From Moraxellaceae bacterium UBA2032 (GTDB taxonomy: Bacteria; Pseudomonadota; Gammaproteobacteria; Pseudomonadales; Moraxellaceae), in the NCBI GenBank assembly GCA_002333125.1, contig DDBM01000026.1:1-8116 (forward strand): a stretch of 8,116 nucleotides of DNA, written 5' to 3'. The first letter of the stretch is position 1. Every line of letters begins with the position of its first letter. Positions 7,681 through 8,116 of the stretch are shown piece by piece. Below the pieces are notes generated by a model that saw nothing but the letters and a program-made list of their open reading frames with translations, did no database searches and was not told where the DNA came from. Position numbers and translations under genes: made by a program.

Positions 7681-7704
7681 GGTCACATAGAATTGTGTGG
7701 TTTT

Positions 7705-7709
7705 AGGAG
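7705..7709 (+). promoter_or_regulatory. Ribosome binding site of the Uma2 gene
   Basis: AGGAG ends 6 nt before the ATG at 7716, near-ideal spacing. It is one of the strongest Shine-Dalgarno matches in the window and fixes the start of the last gene. Confidence 0.75.
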
Positions 7710-7715
7710 TAAGTA

Positions 7716-8116
7716 ATGATAGCAAAAGATTATCTAACTCAACAAATGACCGAAGCGGAGTATTTAGCCACTGAACCGTATTCAGAATGTAAACGCGAGT
7801 ATATTGATGGCTATGTGTATGCTATGGCAGGGGCAAAAGTCAGCCATAACTTGATTGTGGGTAATGTACACGGTGAATTAAGAAATTATTTAAAAGGAAA
7901 ACCTTGTCGTCCTTATATGTCTGATATTAGAGTAAAAACAGGAAAAAACTATTATTATCCTGATGTGTTGGTCGATTGCTCGGATTTAGATGGCAATAGT
8001 ACCTATAGCACAAGCCCTGTATTGATTGTTGAAGTGTTATCAAAATCAACACGACGTATGGACGAAGTCACCAAACGAGCCGCCTATAAACAAATTATCT
8101 CTTTAGAAGAATACGT
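7716..8116 (+). CDS. Uma2-family (DUF820) endonuclease-like protein, 3' end cut by window edge
   Basis: The 133 visible codons belong to the Uma2/DUF820 family, which has a PD-(D/E)xK restriction-nuclease-like fold; full members are about 180-200 residues. The family pattern is clear: MTEAEYLA near the N-terminus (11-18), REYIDGYVYAMAGAKVSHN (27-45), YYPDVLVDC (80-88) with predicted catalytic D83, and LIVEVLSKST (103-112) with E106. A downstream K120 in DEVTKRAAY may supply the lysine, which is moved from the standard place in this family. The C-terminal part, usually ending near a YWxVD-like strand, is beyond the window. The biological role of the family is not settled. Members are numerous in cyanobacteria and other filamentous or large-genome bacteria and are often present in many copies. 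It follows the lrgAB-like pair by 44 bp and appears to have its own promoter and ribosome binding site. Confidence 0.88.
   Translation, partial: MIAKDYLTQQMTEAEYLATEPYSECKREYIDGYVYAMAGAKVSHNLIVGNVHGELRNYLKGKPCRPYMSDIRVKTGKNYYYPDVLVDCSDLDGNSTYSTSPVLIVEVLSKSTRRMDEVTKRAAYKQIISLEEY

Noticed and set aside
7681..7710. Possible terminator hairpin after the lrgB-like gene (CACA ... TGTG followed by TTTT)
   Set aside because: The stem is only 4 bp with no GC-rich extension and the T run is short; it overlaps the leader of the next gene. Not convincing as a Rho-independent terminator.

Overview
The window comes from an AT-leaning bacterial chromosome, most likely a gammaproteobacterium. The gene order queG (divergent) / nnr - tsaE - amiB - mutL is the conserved gammaproteobacterial arrangement known from E. 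coli, and the protein motifs fit those families. TTA-rich codon use, an endonuclease-type MutL (usual in lineages without MutH) and a Uma2-family gene at the right end are compatible with a MutH-less lineage such as the Thiotrichales/Beggiatoa group. That finer placement is a guess from general knowledge and nothing in the sequence is diagnostic.

Layout. Positions 1-871 (minus strand) hold the first 290 codons of queG, cut by the left edge. A 62-bp divergent intergenic region (872-933) carries candidate promoters. From 934 to 7671 six plus-strand genes are packed tightly: nnr (934-2391), tsaE (2391-2846), amiB (2893-4812), mutL (4809-6629), lrgA-like (6635-6979) and lrgB-like (6979-7671). The junctions are a 1-bp overlap, a 46-bp gap, a 4-bp overlap, a 5-bp gap and a 1-bp overlap, so this looks like one operon. 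After a 44-bp gap with an extended -10-like element and a good ribosome binding site, a Uma2-family nuclease-like gene starts at 7716 and runs off the right edge. No stretch over 300 bp lacks a gene, and I see no RNA gene, insertion sequence or CRISPR array.

Functions. queG and tsaE serve tRNA anticodon-loop modification (queuosine at position 34, t6A at position 37). nnr repairs damaged NAD(P)H hydrates. amiB makes a periplasmic zinc amidase that cleaves septal peptidoglycan. mutL is the mismatch-repair matchmaker, here with its own nicking motifs. The LrgA/LrgB-like membrane pair sits where miaA and hfq follow mutL in E. coli.

I found no clear new multi-gene system. The points most worth a second look are a slippery A8 tract in amiB that could yield a LysM-less amidase, a T8 tract in the MutL ATPase region where either single-base slip truncates the protein, the DMHA-type endonuclease motif of MutL, an lrgAB pair with altered signature motifs in this operon, and the Uma2-like gene at its end.
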